Shown here in pieces: positions 1 through 6,492 of a DNA stretch of 8,857 nucleotides. Source of the DNA: Planktomarina sp. GTDB lineage: Bacteria; Pseudomonadota; Alphaproteobacteria; Rhodobacterales; Rhodobacteraceae. The stretch covers positions 1 through 8,857 of the forward strand of contig JAKMFM010000090.1 of assembly GCA_022425445.1 (NCBI GenBank). Reading direction: 5' to 3'. Made by a program: the position numbers and the translations under genes. Every line of letters starts with the position of its first letter. The first letter of the stretch is position 1. The notes under the pieces were generated by a model. It had not been told where the DNA came from, did not search any database, and was given only the letters and a program-made list of their open reading frames with translations.

Positions 1-829
1 CACCACCTGCTGCGAATGCCAAGGCAAAACTATTTTTCACCGCCCCACCAATGGGATTTGCCAAATTGACCCCGTCGGCCATGTTGGCAAGATAACTTGT
101 ATCTTTCAAAGCGTTTTTCAGCGTGAATTTATGCGCCTCGCGATTGCCCTCCACAGCGTAGCCCATGAAGGTTTGGTAAAATCCGCAATCCATTCGGCTG
201 CCACGAATTACGGAGTCGAATTGCGCTGTGGTGATGCCGACTTTTTCGGCCAGAGCCAGGGCCTCAGAATACATGGCGGCGTATCCGAGCGATAAAAAAT
301 TGTTAAGCAGTTTCATTTTATGGCCTGCGCCATTGTCCCCCATGTGCACAATGGACTTCGCCCAAGTTGCGACCACCGGTTGAATTCGGGCAAAGATGGC
401 GTCCGTCGCGCCGATCATGGTCGACAATTGACCCGACTCGGCCTGAACGGGTGTGCCGCCCAGAGGTGCATCGGCCATATGGCAGCCATGTTCCGCCAGG
501 CGCGCGGCCAGACGCGTTGTGGAATTGGGGTCTGAGGTTGAGCAGTCAATGATCACTGTGTCTGGTCGCAGATCGGGCAAGAGCGCGGCCACGACCGCTT
601 CCACCTCTTGTGAGCCGGGCGCGCAAATGTGGATGACAGTTGTGTTGCGCGCCATATCGGCCAAAGTTTTGACCTCCTTTGCGCCTTTGGACAAAAGATC
701 TTCCACGGGCGCGCGATTGCGATGGGCCAGAGCATAGACTGGGTAACCTGCCGCCAGGAGGTTCTTTGCAATACCGTGTCCCATAAGGCCAACGCCTATA
801 AATCCTATCGTTTCTGCTGTGTTATTCAT
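1..829 (-). CDS. NAD(P)-dependent oxidoreductase of the 3-hydroxyisobutyrate dehydrogenase family (partial, C-terminus outside window)
   Basis: Reading leftward from ATG at 829, the frame stays open for 276 codons to the window edge, so only the extreme C-terminus is missing (family length is about 290-300). An AAGGA ribosome binding site lies just upstream (about 837-841). The N-terminus is a Rossmann fold with GFIGVGLMG at residues 9-17 (GxGxxG, NAD(P) binding). Substrate-loop motif DAPLGGTP sits at 120-127, where most family members have DAPVSGG. GAGHKMKLLNN at 167-177 contains the expected catalytic lysine (K173) and the conserved Asn. A helical C-terminal domain with KDTSYL follows. The family reversibly oxidises beta-hydroxy acids (3-hydroxyisobutyrate, tartronate semialdehyde, 6-phosphogluconate relatives) in the cytoplasm. 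The altered substrate loop means I cannot assign the substrate. It is downstream of the MFS exporter on the same strand; whether they are co-transcribed is unclear. Confidence 0.9.
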   Translation of the reverse strand, partial: MNNTAETIGFIGVGLMGHGIAKNLLAAGYPVYALAHRNRAPVEDLLSKGAKEVKTLADMARNTTVIHICAPGSQEVEAVVAALLPDLRPDTVIIDCSTSDPNSTTRLAARLAEHGCHMADAPLGGTPVQAESGQLSTMIGATDAIFARIQPVVATWAKSIVHMGDNGAGHKMKLLNNFLSLGYAAMYSEALALAEKVGITTAQFDSVIRGSRMDCGFYQTFMGYAVEGNREAHKFTLKNALKDTSYLANMADGVNLANPIGGAVKNSFALAFAAGG

Positions 830-897
830 GACTTGTCCTTATTACGGTGTTGCCAAGACCCGCTTTCAGTTCTGAAAATCCGCGCCGTCTTCGATTA

Positions 898-927
898 ATT
901 TGGAGTGAAAATAGGCGCCCTTGTCAA
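898..927 (-). promoter_or_regulatory. Possible promoter for the oxidoreductase
   Basis: On the minus strand a perfect TTGACA -35 hexamer lies at 927-922, about 95 bases upstream of the oxidoreductase start. The best -10 candidates are poor (CCAAAT or CAAATT around 903-897, spacing 18-19). The rest of the 830-975 gap has G+C-rich short dyads (around 940-952) but no convincing terminator for the MFS gene. The promoter call rests almost wholly on the -35 match. Confidence 0.3.
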
Positions 928-975
928 GTCGCAGCCCTTCGGCGCCGGCGGCTTGCCCGCTGTGGTGATTGCATC

Positions 976-2181
976 TTACACCGCTGCCCTGCGTTCAAAT
1001 TTTTTCAGGCGAAGAGCGCTGAGGGATCCACAGATAGACAATGCAAAGATGGCGACAATCAATATGAGCGGTGTCCCGTCAAAAAATTGCCCGGCGACCG
1101 AGGCCAATAGGATGGAGCCCAAGGTCGCAACCGCGCTGGTGACGCTGGCGGCTGTGCCGGCGATATGCCCGAGTGGCTCCATAGCCAAAGCAGTGAGGTT
1201 GCCCAAGGTCATTCCGGCTTGAAAAAACAGTCCGAAAATCCAAAAGATGAAAAGCGCAAAGCCAAGATCACCGGCCATCAGCCCTTGCGCGTATAAAAGC
1301 AGCATCCCGAGGCTCCAGACAATCTGTATGCGTAGGGCCGCACTGATCAGGCTGCGCATTCCGAGGCGCATGACGATCATGGAGTTGAGAAAACTGGCCG
1401 AGGCGGACAGCCCAGCCCCCAAGGCAAACCATCGGGGAAAACTGTCGGCGCGGTTATAGAATTGATCGAAGATCTGTTGCACCATGAGGATGCTCAAAAA
1501 CAGCATCGCATAGGCAAACACCATGGTCAGCATCGACATGCGGACCATACCGAGGGAAAATATCTCGACCAAGGCTCTTTGAAACGCCTCTCTTCGGAAG
1601 GGGATGCGCCGCTCTGGTGCTAAGGGTTCTTGAATGCGCAATCCGGTCCAAGTGGTGCTGAGAGCTGAAAATATAACGAAAATCACAAAGATCGATTGCC
1701 AAGCGAAAATTGAGATTAATCCTGCCCCAAGCAAAGGGGCCAGAGCGGGTACAATTGAGAAAATGATCATGACAAAAGAGGAAATTCTTGCCATCTGGCG
1801 CCCGGAATATAGATCGCGGATCATAGCTTGGGAGACAACGCGTGGGGCGGCGGCACCAAAGCCTTGGCACAGGCGGGCGGCAATCATGGTCTCAAGGTTG
1901 CTGGCGAGAATGCAGATGATGGAGGCCGAAATATAAATGCCTGCGCCCCAATAAATTAAGGTTTTGCGCCCAAAACTGTCCGAAAGCGGGCCCGCGATCA
2001 ACGTACCAATAGACATGCCAACGATGAAGGTCGATAGGATCAACTGCGCGTTGTTGGGGCGCTCGGGGGTTAGCTGTGCGGCGATATTGGGCAGTGCTGG
2101 CAACATTGCATCGATTGAGATGGCAACGGTGGCGACCAGCATGGCCATCAGGGCGATAAATTCGGGCGTTGAGATCCGCAT
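976..2181 (-). CDS. MFS transporter, Bcr/CflA (DHA1) drug-efflux type
   Basis: This 401-residue protein has the length and 12-helix hydrophobic pattern of DHA1 drug:H+ antiporters in the inner membrane. In TM1, SIDAMLPALPNI (residues 22-33) is the Bcr/CflA signature with an acidic residue (D24) in the helix. Motif A, GPLSDSFGRK, is at 64-73 in the TM2-TM3 loop. Motif B, RLCQGFGAA, at 103-111 has the usual Arg and Gln-Gly. A motif C-like segment (about 141-156, PALAPLLGAG) marks an antiporter, although one expected Gly is replaced by Ala. The ATG start is supported because the same frame has a stop codon four codons upstream; the ribosome site is weak (GGATAGG). Relatives export bicyclomycin, chloramphenicol, sulfonamides or small metabolites. 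The substrate here cannot be read from sequence. The gene may be expressed with the downstream oxidoreductase or with the photolyase operon upstream. Confidence 0.9.
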   Translation of the reverse strand: MRISTPEFIALMAMLVATVAISIDAMLPALPNIAAQLTPERPNNAQLILSTFIVGMSIGTLIAGPLSDSFGRKTLIYWGAGIYISASIICILASNLETMIAARLCQGFGAAAPRVVSQAMIRDLYSGRQMARISSFVMIIFSIVPALAPLLGAGLISIFAWQSIFVIFVIFSALSTTWTGLRIQEPLAPERRIPFRREAFQRALVEIFSLGMVRMSMLTMVFAYAMLFLSILMVQQIFDQFYNRADSFPRWFALGAGLSASASFLNSMIVMRLGMRSLISAALRIQIVWSLGMLLLYAQGLMAGDLGFALFIFWIFGLFFQAGMTLGNLTALAMEPLGHIAGTAASVTSAVATLGSILLASVAGQFFDGTPLILIVAIFALSICGSLSALRLKKFERRAAV

Positions 2182-2230
2182 GCCTATCCAGACTTAAATG
2201 TGTTTCTACGGTAGTCGTGGGAATTGACTG

Positions 2231-2264
2231 AAAAGTAAACACCGGCCGCGCTGCGTTACGCGGC
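2231..2264 (-). terminator. Candidate intrinsic terminator of the photolyase-DUF3429 operon
   Basis: On the minus strand, GCCGCG (2264-2259) and CGCGGC (2250-2245) form 6-base complementary arms around an 8-base loop that contains the DUF3429 stop codon. A T-rich tract follows (TGTTTACTTTT, ending near 2231). The T-run is interrupted and three bases separate it from the stem, so termination may be partial. That would allow read-through into the MFS gene 74 bases away on the same strand. Confidence 0.4.
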
Positions 2265-2729
2265 GAAGCTCAGACACACCAAAACTAAAGTCGTCAACAG
2301 CGCACGCAATTTTAGCCACCAACCTGGCGTCAAGCCACAGCGGAAAAACATGACATCAAGGCCAAAGAGTGCGATGAACCCACCAATAAGCGCAGCAAAC
2401 TGCATGGGTGCCGCACTGGCCAGCAGAAAAGCAGCCCAGAGTGCCGGAAGGACCGACAGGCCAAAATATAAGGGCGCTCTATTGCTGGGTGCTTTGCAGG
2501 CGAAACCCCAAAGTACTCCGGACATAAACGATAAGATCACTGCACCATAGATCAGCTGCAGGTTGCGTCCGACAAAACCGGAGCCGAGCCAATCAGTGAC
2601 CGGCTGGACAATATCTGGACGCCAAGCGCTTATGCTCCCCCAAACAAAGGGCAGAACACCCGCGAGGCCAAGCCATAGAGGGGCGGTTGGAATTTGGGTT
2701 TGAAAAGCGTGGTTGTTGAAAAACGTCAT
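2256..2729 (-). CDS. DUF3429 family inner-membrane protein
   Basis: The 157-residue product is mostly hydrophobic, with five likely transmembrane helices at about 14-34, 57-77, 87-105, 108-128 and 137-156. Family hallmarks I recognise are PLWLGLAGVLPF (17-28), YGAVILSFMSGVLWGF (61-76) with its conserved Gly-Val-x-Trp-Gly, and the final LTPGWWLKLRALLTTLV (133-149). These match DUF3429, a membrane family of unknown function. The start overlaps the stop of the upstream photolyase gene in an ATGA arrangement (four shared bases, 2726-2729). There is no strong ribosome site of its own, so translation is probably coupled. The coupling suggests a role alongside photorepair or photo-oxidative stress, but nothing in the protein itself indicates an enzymatic activity. 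Confidence 0.85.
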   Translation of the reverse strand: MTFFNNHAFQTQIPTAPLWLGLAGVLPFVWGSISAWRPDIVQPVTDWLGSGFVGRNLQLIYGAVILSFMSGVLWGFACKAPSNRAPLYFGLSVLPALWAAFLLASAAPMQFAALIGGFIALFGLDVMFFRCGLTPGWWLKLRALLTTLVLVCLSFAA

Positions 2730-4267
2730 GGGGTCCGGTGTTTTGTTGCGAGATCTTTAAAAAATTGTTCCGCATCGGATCGGATCGCCTGCTGTTTGTC
2801 TGCATCCATGCGATCATAAACGCGGTACATCATACCGACCCGTGGATTGGCGCGCAGCTTGGAGCGGTTCCGATCAAGAAAATCCCAATAAAGATAATTG
2901 AATGGGCAGGCCTTTGGACCGTTTTTGGCCGTAACGCTATAGCTGCAGCCTTTGCAATAGTTGGACATCTTGTTGATGTAGCCACCGCCCGAGGCATAGG
3001 GTTTGCTGGCCAATTGGCCACCATCGGCATATAGCGCCATGCCCGACACATTCGGCAGTTCGACCCATTCAAAAGCATCGGCATAAACGCTTAAAAACCA
3101 GTCATTCACCTGCGCAGGCAAGATACCGGCTAAGAGCGCAAAATTGCCCAGAACCATCAGCCGTTGGATGTGATGCGCATAGGCGTGATCAATCGTCTCT
3201 TGCACCGATTGGCGCAGACAGTTCATTTTCGTGTCAGCGGTCCAGTAAAAGTCAGGTAAATCGCGCTGGGCATCAAAAAAGTTCAGCGTTTCATAGCCGG
3301 GCATATTTTGCCAATAAAGCCCACGCACAAATTCGCGCCACCCTAATATTTGCCGAATAAAGCCCTCCACAGCGTTCAGGGGGGCTTGGTTGCGATGATA
3401 GGCTTGCTCGGCTACGGCAATGCACTCAAGCGGCAGCAGCAAACCGGTATTGAGATAAAGCCCGATATGGGCATGGAACATCCAGGCTTCATCTTGCAGC
3501 ATGGCGTCTTGGTAATCACCAAAGTAGGTCAACCGTTCCTCAACAAATTGCTGCAATGCCGCGCGCGCGTCCTCAGCGGTCACTGCGAAATGGAAGGGGG
3601 CGGCAGCGCCCATGTGGTCGGGGAAAAGCCGTTCGACCATTGCGCAGACCTCTTGGGTGATGTCATCGGGTGCACTGCGAAACGTGTCGGGAATGGCGAT
3701 GGTTGAATCGGGTGCTTTGCGGTTGTCGCTGTCAAAATTCCACTGCCCCCCAATGGGCTGATCACCTTCCATTAAGATCGTGTATCGTTTGCGCATCTCG
3801 CGATAGAAGTATTCCATCCGCAAGGATTTCCGCCCCGCGCTCCAACTTTGAAAATCGCTATGGCTGGCGAGAAACCGCGTGTCAGGGCGAATATCGACCG
3901 GCAATTTGAGCAGATCAGGCCAAAGCTTGATCTCCTCCAAAACGCGATATTCGCTGGGCTCTGTAATTACGATTTTGTCAAAATCGGCCATTTTTACAGC
4001 GCGGGTTACCGCATCGGAAAAACACGATAACGGCGTGGCATCATCGAGCCTGTTGTAGATCATACGGTAATTGGCGTCCTGCAGCTCTTTTGCGAAATGT
4101 CTCATCGCGGAGAAAATGAAGACCAGCTTTTTTTTGTGGTGTTTGACATAAAGGGCCTCTTGCTGAACTTCACAGATCAAGATGGTGTCACGGTCTTTAT
4201 CGGCATCACGCAAACTCGAGATTTTTGGGCTTAATTGATCTCCCAAGATGATCCGCAATGCTGCCAC
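2726..4267 (-). CDS. cryB: FeS-BCP cryptochrome/(6-4) photolyase (PhrB/CryB type)
   Basis: This is a cytoplasmic flavoprotein of the iron-sulfur bacterial cryptochrome/photolyase family, whose studied members repair UV (6-4) photoproducts or act as blue-light regulators (CryB). I start it at GTG 4267 (513 residues): there the reading aligns from residue 1 with Agrobacterium PhrB, and GAGGA lies 4 bases upstream. A longer reading from GTG at 4309 adds 14 residues. Numbering from the longer form, four cysteines at 364, 452, 455 and 468 have the same spacing as the [4Fe-4S] ligands of PhrB (350, 438, 441, 454, from memory). Also kept are HH at 379-380 in the active site, W404 and W356 and Y438/Y444 at electron-transfer positions, and E51/I65 in the lumazine-antenna pocket. 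N-terminal RIILGDQLSP and FIFSAMRHFA are alpha/beta-domain signatures. All key residues appear intact, so an active enzyme is likely. It is the first gene of an operon with DUF3429. Confidence 0.95.
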   Translation of the reverse strand: MAALRIILGDQLSPKISSLRDADKDRDTILICEVQQEALYVKHHKKKLVFIFSAMRHFAKELQDANYRMIYNRLDDATPLSCFSDAVTRAVKMADFDKIVITEPSEYRVLEEIKLWPDLLKLPVDIRPDTRFLASHSDFQSWSAGRKSLRMEYFYREMRKRYTILMEGDQPIGGQWNFDSDNRKAPDSTIAIPDTFRSAPDDITQEVCAMVERLFPDHMGAAAPFHFAVTAEDARAALQQFVEERLTYFGDYQDAMLQDEAWMFHAHIGLYLNTGLLLPLECIAVAEQAYHRNQAPLNAVEGFIRQILGWREFVRGLYWQNMPGYETLNFFDAQRDLPDFYWTADTKMNCLRQSVQETIDHAYAHHIQRLMVLGNFALLAGILPAQVNDWFLSVYADAFEWVELPNVSGMALYADGGQLASKPYASGGGYINKMSNYCKGCSYSVTAKNGPKACPFNYLYWDFLDRNRSKLRANPRVGMMYRVYDRMDADKQQAIRSDAEQFFKDLATKHRTP

Positions 4268-4436
4268 TTTGTCCTCAATTCTGTTTTGCTTGGCTAGATA
4301 CCCTCTCACATCACCGACCTAGGTTGATTTGACCGCTCTGCAACGCCGCGTTGCGGTTTTTCGTCTATCGGTCGGCTCAGAGCGCATTGCTTTATGAATT
4401 TGCTGCCATAGCTCAAAGACATCACAGGAGTTTGCG
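4268..4436. promoter_or_regulatory. Divergent intergenic control region between the two photolyase-type genes
   Basis: Both photolyase-related genes must be transcribed outward from this region of about 169 bases. A clear AGGAG at 4425-4429 precedes the ATG at 4437, fixing that start. The region also contains a terminator-like hairpin (listed separately) and inverted CCGACC (4314-4319) and GGTCGG (4370-4375) half-sites about 50 bases apart. I found no good sigma-70 -35/-10 pair and no recognisable TGATCC-type sigma-E site for either direction. The regulator therefore stays open. Confidence 0.45.
4338..4361 (+). terminator. Terminator-like hairpin inside the divergent region
   Basis: GCAACG (4340-4345) and CGTTGC (4349-4354) are perfectly complementary arms around a CCG loop. 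The stem can be extended by C-G and T-G at its base, and GG plus five T residues (4357-4361) follow. It reads as an intrinsic terminator on the plus strand, yet no plus-strand gene ends here. It may end a short leader or small RNA, attenuate the downstream gene, or act as a protein-binding dyad. Confidence 0.5.
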
Positions 4437-5654
4437 ATGACACAACAGATGACAGCAACCCGCGCGGAGGGGCAAGCGAGGCTTGAACGGTTTGCCCCAA
4501 ACATGGGCCGCGATTATGCTCAAGGGCGCAATTTTGATCACGGAGCGGGCGCGCATCGGGATGTATCGATGCTGTCTCCCTACATCCGGCGCCGGCTCTT
4601 GACCGAGCAAGAGGTTATTGCCACGGCGATAAAATCGCAGGGGGCTGAAGCCTCTGCCAAATTCATTGATGAGGTGATTTGGCGCAGTTATTTCAAGGGG
4701 TGGTTGGAACAACGGCCAGAGGTGTGGGACAGCTATGCGGCTGGGCTGTGGCAAGATTTGGCCAAGATGCAGGGTGATGCAGGGCTGCGCTATGCGGTTC
4801 ATGCTGCCGAGACGGGGCAGACGGGTTTGCGCTATTTCGACAGCTGGGCGTTGGAGTTGATTGAAACAGGATATCTGCACAACCATGCACGCATGTGGTT
4901 TGCCTCCATTTGGATCTTCACGCTCAAATTGCCATGGCGTGTGGGAGCGGATTTTTTCTTGCGTCATTTGTTGGACGGGGATCCTGCCTCCAATACGTTG
5001 AGCTGGCGTTGGGTCGCGGGTTTGCACACGCGCGGCAAACCCTATGTGGCGCAGGTGGACAATATTGCGCGTTTCACCAACGAACGTTTTGTGCCGCGCT
5101 CTCAGGAGTTGGCGCAGAATGCCGCCGGGCTTGAGGCGCTTGAGCCTGATGGCTTGCCCGCAAGCAAGGCACCGCGGAGTCCGCTGGCGCCGCAGAGGCA
5201 TCTGCCAACTGCGCTTTTGCTGACGGAGGAAGATTGCCGGATCGACGACTTCCCTATCGAAGACTTGATCTGCACCACTGCCGCCACTTTAGCGGCGAGC
5301 CACCTGCGTTCGCCGCGTGAAGTCGCACGGCCTGTGGTGCAATTTGAAGCCGGTGCTCTGGCCGATGTTGCGCAGAGATCGGGGCTCGCGGTGTCATCGA
5401 TGGTGCTGGGCGCACCATCAGACCTCGCGCAATGGGCGCTGCAATCGGGCGCAGAACAAATTGTCACGCCCTATGTGCCTGTTGGTCCGCTGCGCGACTG
5501 GCTTATGCGAGCCAAACCAGAGCTTGATGCGGCTGGCATTTCTTTGGCTGAATGGCGCCGCGATTGGGACGCGATGATCTGGCCTTATGCGACCGCAGGA
5601 TTTTTTAAAGTCAAAAAACAAATTCCAAAATTCTTGCGCGAAATTTCACTGTAA
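4437..5654 (+). CDS. Photolyase/cryptochrome-like flavoprotein with apparently permuted domains
   Basis: The 405-residue protein begins almost directly with the photolyase FAD-binding helical domain (about 13-225) and lacks the usual N-terminal antenna domain. By hand alignment with E. coli CPD photolyase (numbers from memory), Y27 matches Y222. E79 and W82 in EVIWRSYF match E274 and W277. N149 in TGYLHNHARM matches N341. D180, D182, N186 and W190 match D372, D374, N378 and W382, and W167 matches W359. FAD binding and part of the pyrimidine-dimer pocket are therefore kept. Changes are W338 to Y146, R342 to H150, and no clear third Trp of the electron chain. After a linker, residues about 255-400 resemble an alpha/beta photolyase domain: LLLTEEDCRIDDFP near 260-273 recalls the start, SGAEQIVTPYVPVG the middle, and GFFKVKKQIPKFL the end. 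It could be a repair enzyme, a photoreceptor or a non-photic flavoprotein. AGGAG lies 7 bases upstream of ATG. Confidence 0.9.
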   Translation: MTQQMTATRAEGQARLERFAPNMGRDYAQGRNFDHGAGAHRDVSMLSPYIRRRLLTEQEVIATAIKSQGAEASAKFIDEVIWRSYFKGWLEQRPEVWDSYAAGLWQDLAKMQGDAGLRYAVHAAETGQTGLRYFDSWALELIETGYLHNHARMWFASIWIFTLKLPWRVGADFFLRHLLDGDPASNTLSWRWVAGLHTRGKPYVAQVDNIARFTNERFVPRSQELAQNAAGLEALEPDGLPASKAPRSPLAPQRHLPTALLLTEEDCRIDDFPIEDLICTTAATLAASHLRSPREVARPVVQFEAGALADVAQRSGLAVSSMVLGAPSDLAQWALQSGAEQIVTPYVPVGPLRDWLMRAKPELDAAGISLAEWRRDWDAMIWPYATAGFFKVKKQIPKFLREISL

Positions 5655-5839
5655 GTGAGGCGCGCCTTTCGTTGTCACTCTGACAGATCGCCTACGCAGG
5701 AAGCGGTCAGCCAAGTCGCTGTCTGCTAGTGTCGGTGAGCAGTGACAGCTGCGGTTTGGGAAAGTCCTGCCTTGCATATTGAAAGGAATGCAATAAGCTC
5801 ATTGTTAAGACCTTGACGCTACCGCGCGTACTTCATTGT

Positions 5840-5853
5840 TTTTCATATGAAAA
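5840..5853. promoter_or_regulatory. Perfect 14-base palindrome, candidate operator
   Basis: TTTTCATATGAAAA is fully self-complementary. It ends 9 bases before the TTGACG hexamer at 5863, which is where an activator dimer upstream of a -35 box would bind. I cannot assign a regulator family. Confidence 0.4.
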
Positions 5854-5862
5854 GCGCTGCCC

Positions 5863-5892
5863 TTGACGGTTACGGCCTGCCTTTCGTGTAAA
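5863..5892 (+). promoter_or_regulatory. Candidate sigma-70-type promoter for coxSL
   Basis: TTGACG (5863-5868, five of six -35 bases) is followed after 18 bases by TGTAAA (5887-5892, four of six -10 bases). This would give a leader of roughly 100 bases before coxS. A second TTGACG at 5813-5818 has no comparable -10. Confidence 0.4.
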
Positions 5893-5998
5893 GCCGAGCG
5901 CTTGTGTTAGGTTGCTGCGACTTTGAGTGGCAGATGGGCCCAAGGCTTTTGGAAGATAAAAATGCTACAAAAAAAGACTACGAATTGGGAGAAAATGA

Positions 5999-6481
5999 AT
6001 GAAAATTGCAATGACTGTGAACGGCAAATCGGTGTCTCGAGATGTCGCCGGCAATACGCTGCTGGTCGAATATATCCGGGATCATTTGCGACTGACTGGC
6101 ACGCATGTAGGCTGTGACACCAGCCAATGTGGCGCTTGTGTTGTGCATGTGGATGGCAAAGCGATGAAATCTTGCACCATGCTTGCGGCCAGCGCCGAAG
6201 GTGCGTCGGTCACGACCGTGGAAGGTCTGGCAAAATCGAAAGATGATCTGCATCCGATGCAAGTGGCCTTCAAAGAAAACCATGGTCTGCAATGCGGGTT
6301 TTGCACCCCGGGCATGATTATGACCGCAACCGATATGGTGGCACGCTATCAGGCAGAGGGCAAAACATTGACTGAGGACAATATCCGTCATGAGCTTGAA
6401 GGTAATATTTGCCGCTGCACGGGCTATCATAACATTGTGAAATCCATCGCGGACGGTGCGTCCAAGATGACGTCAGCATAG
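5999..6481 (+). CDS. coxS: (2Fe-2S)-binding small subunit of a CoxSLM-type molybdenum hydroxylase
   Basis: The 160-residue protein carries electrons from the molybdenum centre towards the FAD subunit in xanthine-oxidase-family hydroxylases. The N-terminal plant-ferredoxin-like domain has C39, C44, C47 and C59 (GCDTSQCGACVVH, then KSC). The C-terminal four-helix domain holds the second cluster with C99, C102, C138 and C140 (LQCGFCTPGM and GNICRCTGYHNI). Q98, before the CGFC motif, normally touches the molybdopterin cytosine dinucleotide. All eight cluster cysteines are present and the length matches CoxS. I chose ATG 5999 because GGGAG lies 7 bases upstream (5987-5991); the ATG at 5995 is in another frame. 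coxL follows after 11 bases, so the two are surely one operon. It is cytoplasmic and has no signal sequence. Confidence 0.93.
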   Translation: MKIAMTVNGKSVSRDVAGNTLLVEYIRDHLRLTGTHVGCDTSQCGACVVHVDGKAMKSCTMLAASAEGASVTTVEGLAKSKDDLHPMQVAFKENHGLQCGFCTPGMIMTATDMVARYQAEGKTLTEDNIRHELEGNICRCTGYHNIVKSIADGASKMTSA

Positions 6482-6492
6482 GGGGACGGAAT

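Larger units (their letters stand above)
5655..5998. other. 344-base intergenic region upstream of coxS, rich in dyads
   Basis: No gene is supported here. In order it holds a 10-base palindrome AGGCGCGCCT just after the upstream stop codon; an imperfect hairpin with GCTGTC (5718-5723) and GACAGC (5744-5749) without a T-run, a weak terminator at best; an inverted pair TTGCAT-N10-ATGCAA (5772-5793); two direct copies of CCTTGACG exactly 50 bases apart (5811 and 5861); a 14-base perfect palindrome (5840-5853); a promoter candidate; and an A-rich leader (5956-5976). It most likely carries the control elements of the coxSL operon. Confidence 0.6.

Noticed and set aside
1454..1870. A 138-codon minus-strand frame inside the MFS gene
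   Set aside because: It is a shifted frame of the MFS coding sequence without hydrophobic helices or its own ribosome site.
4422..5201. A 259-codon open frame on the minus strand opposite the permuted photolyase-like gene
   Set aside because: It is antisense to a protein with clear family motifs. The product is Arg/Pro/His-rich and matches nothing I recognise.
4437..5654. A truncated photolyase pseudogene
   Set aside because: The missing N-terminal domain first suggested truncation, but the start has a strong ribosome site, the frame is open throughout, cofactor residues are kept and the C-terminal region looks like an organised domain.
5661..5670. AGGCGCGCCT palindrome after the 5654 stop as a terminator
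   Set aside because: With a realistic loop only three base pairs remain, and no T-run follows. It is probably chance in G+C-rich DNA.
5923..6117. A 64-codon frame overlapping the start of coxS
   Set aside because: It begins at a TTG without a ribosome site, and most of it is coxS read in another frame.
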